From Candidatus Aegiribacteria sp. (GTDB taxonomy: Bacteria > Fermentibacterota > Fermentibacteria > Fermentibacterales > JCC-6), in contig DAOWFD010000084.1 of NCBI GenBank assembly GCA_030638185.1, positions 1 to 15,275 on the forward strand: DNA of 15,275 nt. Reading direction: 5' to 3'. The notes under the pieces are model-generated. The model was not told the origin of the DNA and did no database searches. It worked only from the letters and a program-made list of their open reading frames with translations. This document shows positions 13,493-15,275 of the stretch, piece after piece (the stretch's first letter is position 1; each line of letters starts with the position of its first letter). The position numbers and the translations under genes were made by a program.

Positions 13493-15275
13493 ATGAAATA
13501 TCTTGTTTCTGCTATTCTGCTTGCAGCGGCTTTCTCAATTACTGCAGGTGAAATGATTGTACCGATACCCATAGATGCTTCCGCTATCAATTTAGAGGAA
13601 GCCGGGATCTACACAAGGATAACTGGTAACGGAATGGGACTTATGGGAGCTGAAGGTGAGCCCAGCCTTCCCGAATTCACCGCCAGGATAGCCCTTCCCA
13701 CCGGATGCGCCGCAACCCGGATCGAAGTGATAGACGCGGTATATGCACCTGTTCGCGGACGCTTCACCGTAATGCCCGCCGCCGCACCAGTTCCGCTTTC
13801 GATCGAGCAGGAAGTCTATCCTGTTGAACCGGATCCGCATATTTACGGTTCAAGCACTCCGTATCCGGAGCGACCGGTCAGTTTCGAGGGTTCCAGTGTT
13901 ATCATGGGAATTCCGGTTGCATACGTTAGGGTATTCCCGGTAAGATGGAATCCCGCCAGTAGAACAGTTGAAATCCTCACGGGCCTTACTCTGAACGTAA
14001 CCTATGAAACCAGCTCTGAAGCATCCACAGTATCTAGAAGAAGCATCCAGAGTGAACTGCGCTCACAGGAGATAGTCAGAAACTCCGTAGTGAACCCGGA
14101 AGCCGTTTCAAGCTCGGGTGCGGCAATAGTTGATTCGAAGGCCCTCGCCTATGGTGAATATGTAATCATCACCTACCCCGCTTACGAAAGCTACGCGCAG
14201 AACCTTGCCGACTGGAAAACTTCAAAGGGTATTCCCACAAATGTATACACAACCACCTGGGTTCAAAGCCAGTATACATGCATTGACCTGCAGCAGGAAA
14301 TCCGAGCATTCCTTACCGACTGTATTACCGAAGGTGTGGAATATGTGCTCATATACGGAGATGACAGCAGGATAGCCGGAAGAGACGCCAGGATCCACTA
14401 CTCCTACTACACCGAGTACCCCCCCGTTGACCTTTACTGGGCCGATATCAACGATACCGTTCCCGGTGCCGACCAGTGGAACAGCAACGGAAACAGCATC
14501 TGGGGTGAATACGGAATCGATAACGTTGATTACCATCCGGACCTCTGGGTGGGAAGGGCAAGTGTGAGCACATACGTTGAATGCACTATTTTCAATGAGA
14601 AGGTTTATGCGTACGAACGTATCTCAGCCGCGGACTATTTTGACACTGCGCCCATCGAAATGAGAATCGGATACACAACCGAGCTTCTCTGGGGATCCCC
14701 TTACAATTGCTACGGTTCTGCAGGAGCACAGCTGATATCCCCGATGGTTCCCTCAGGCTGGGAAGAGGAAAAGTGTTATCACTCCAGTAGCAATAACAGC
14801 ACAACAATCACTCGAAATATGATTAACGCCGGCCCTCATCACCTTTACCACGCGAGCCATGGCTCTCAGACATCCTTCTCCCTGCCCGGTGGAAGCTATA
14901 CAACCACCGATTTCCTGAATCAGACCAATATCTCCGGTGGCGGACTCCCGGCAATCTGGAACTCCATCTCGTGCCTTATCGGTCAACTTGACGGATACGA
15001 ATGTATGGGCGACGCCTGGCTTGCCTCTCCCAACGGCGGCGGTTTCGGAGCATTCAACGCCAGATACGGGTGGGGGAATCCAAGCAGTCCCGGTTACGGC
15101 ATAAGCGAGATTCTCTCAAGGTACTTCTACGATGTAATGTGGAACGATGACTATTACAACCTCGGAGTTGCGCATGCTATGGGCAGCGACGAGATGTCTC
15201 CCCCCGGGAACGAAGTCACGGACTGGTGTGTTAAGGAGTACAACCTCTTCGGCGAACCGGAACTGCCCATGTGGT
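13493..15275 (+). CDS. Secreted C25 (gingipain-like) cysteine peptidase, cut by the right edge
   Basis: The frame is open from ATG 13493 to the window end, giving 594 residues without a stop. A signal peptide covers about residues 1-18 (LLAAAFSITA). An N-terminal C25 propeptide-like part runs to about 200. The peptidase domain follows: YVIITYPAY (223-231), LADWKTSKGIPTNVY, YVLIYGDDSRI, a DLYWADI stretch, and VGRASV. The likely catalytic His456 is in YHASHGS and Cys494 in SISCLIGQLDG, the usual C25 order. NGGGFGAFNARYG and YNLFGEPELPMW are late-domain features. AAAGGAG lies seven bases before the ATG. C25 proteins are commonly exported by the type IX system, which fits the sorting domain on the M14 enzyme at 7578. 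The C-terminal sorting domain, if any, lies beyond the window. Confidence 0.92.
   Translation, partial: MKYLVSAILLAAAFSITAGEMIVPIPIDASAINLEEAGIYTRITGNGMGLMGAEGEPSLPEFTARIALPTGCAATRIEVIDAVYAPVRGRFTVMPAAAPVPLSIEQEVYPVEPDPHIYGSSTPYPERPVSFEGSSVIMGIPVAYVRVFPVRWNPASRTVEILTGLTLNVTYETSSEASTVSRRSIQSELRSQEIVRNSVVNPEAVSSSGAAIVDSKALAYGEYVIITYPAYESYAQNLADWKTSKGIPTNVYTTTWVQSQYTCIDLQQEIRAFLTDCITEGVEYVLIYGDDSRIAGRDARIHYSYYTEYPPVDLYWADINDTVPGADQWNSNGNSIWGEYGIDNVDYHPDLWVGRASVSTYVECTIFNEKVYAYERISAADYFDTAPIEMRIGYTTELLWGSPYNCYGSAGAQLISPMVPSGWEEEKCYHSSSNNSTTITRNMINAGPHHLYHASHGSQTSFSLPGGSYTTTDFLNQTNISGGGLPAIWNSISCLIGQLDGYECMGDAWLASPNGGGFGAFNARYGWGNPSSPGYGISEILSRYFYDVMWNDDYYNLGVAHAMGSDEMSPPGNEVTDWCVKEYNLFGEPELPMW

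Overview
The window looks like chromosomal DNA of an uncultured bacterium of the FCB superphylum or a neighbouring candidate phylum (Fermentibacterota- or Cloacimonadota-like). The clues are two large secreted peptidases, an M14 zinc carboxypeptidase ending in a type-IX-secretion-like sorting domain and a gingipain-type C25 protease, together with an otherwise ordinary bacterial gene set of mid-range GC. The phylum assignment is inference from gene content only.

Left part (1-5700). A YchF/Obg-like protein with a degenerate nucleotide-binding loop lies on the minus strand at 99-1088. To its right is a visibly AT-richer plus-strand block: a D-Ala-D-Ala ligase (1315-2403), an S66 LD-carboxypeptidase/MccF-like hydrolase (2510-3523) and a zinc-ribbon SAM methyltransferase (3694-4440). 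This block sits between a decayed copy of the 3' end of a SHOCT-type gene (1141-1179) and the intact SHOCT-type gene (4597-5010). That intact gene is the last of a minus-strand three-gene unit (DUF2089-like regulator, small membrane protein, SHOCT-like protein) with a clear sigma70-type promoter at 5665-5692. The block therefore looks inserted between genes that were once closer together.

Middle part (5700-9041). glgC (ADP-glucose pyrophosphorylase) is on the plus strand. rpsT (ribosomal protein S20) is on the minus strand with a TTG start, its own promoter and a terminator hairpin. Its promoter overlaps that of the divergent M14 carboxypeptidase gene.

Right part (9048-15275). The M14 gene is followed, nearly without gaps, by a J-domain/TPR protein, a MerR-type regulator, tRNA-Pro(GGG), a COG2426-type small membrane export protein, tRNA-Pro(CGG), a LOG-like nucleotide-binding protein and apt (adenine phosphoribosyltransferase). 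The LOG-like gene has no ordinary start codon in the expected place. An acidic lipoprotein with its own promoter and a strong terminator follows. After a 303-base non-coding gap, a C25 peptidase runs off the right edge.

I see no CRISPR array, insertion sequence, integrase or phage gene. No clearly new multi-gene defence-type system is evident. The points most worth a second look are the cell-wall island bracketed by SHOCT gene ends, the YchF paralog with an altered P-loop, the LOG-like gene without a standard start, and the overlapping rpsT/M14 promoter region.
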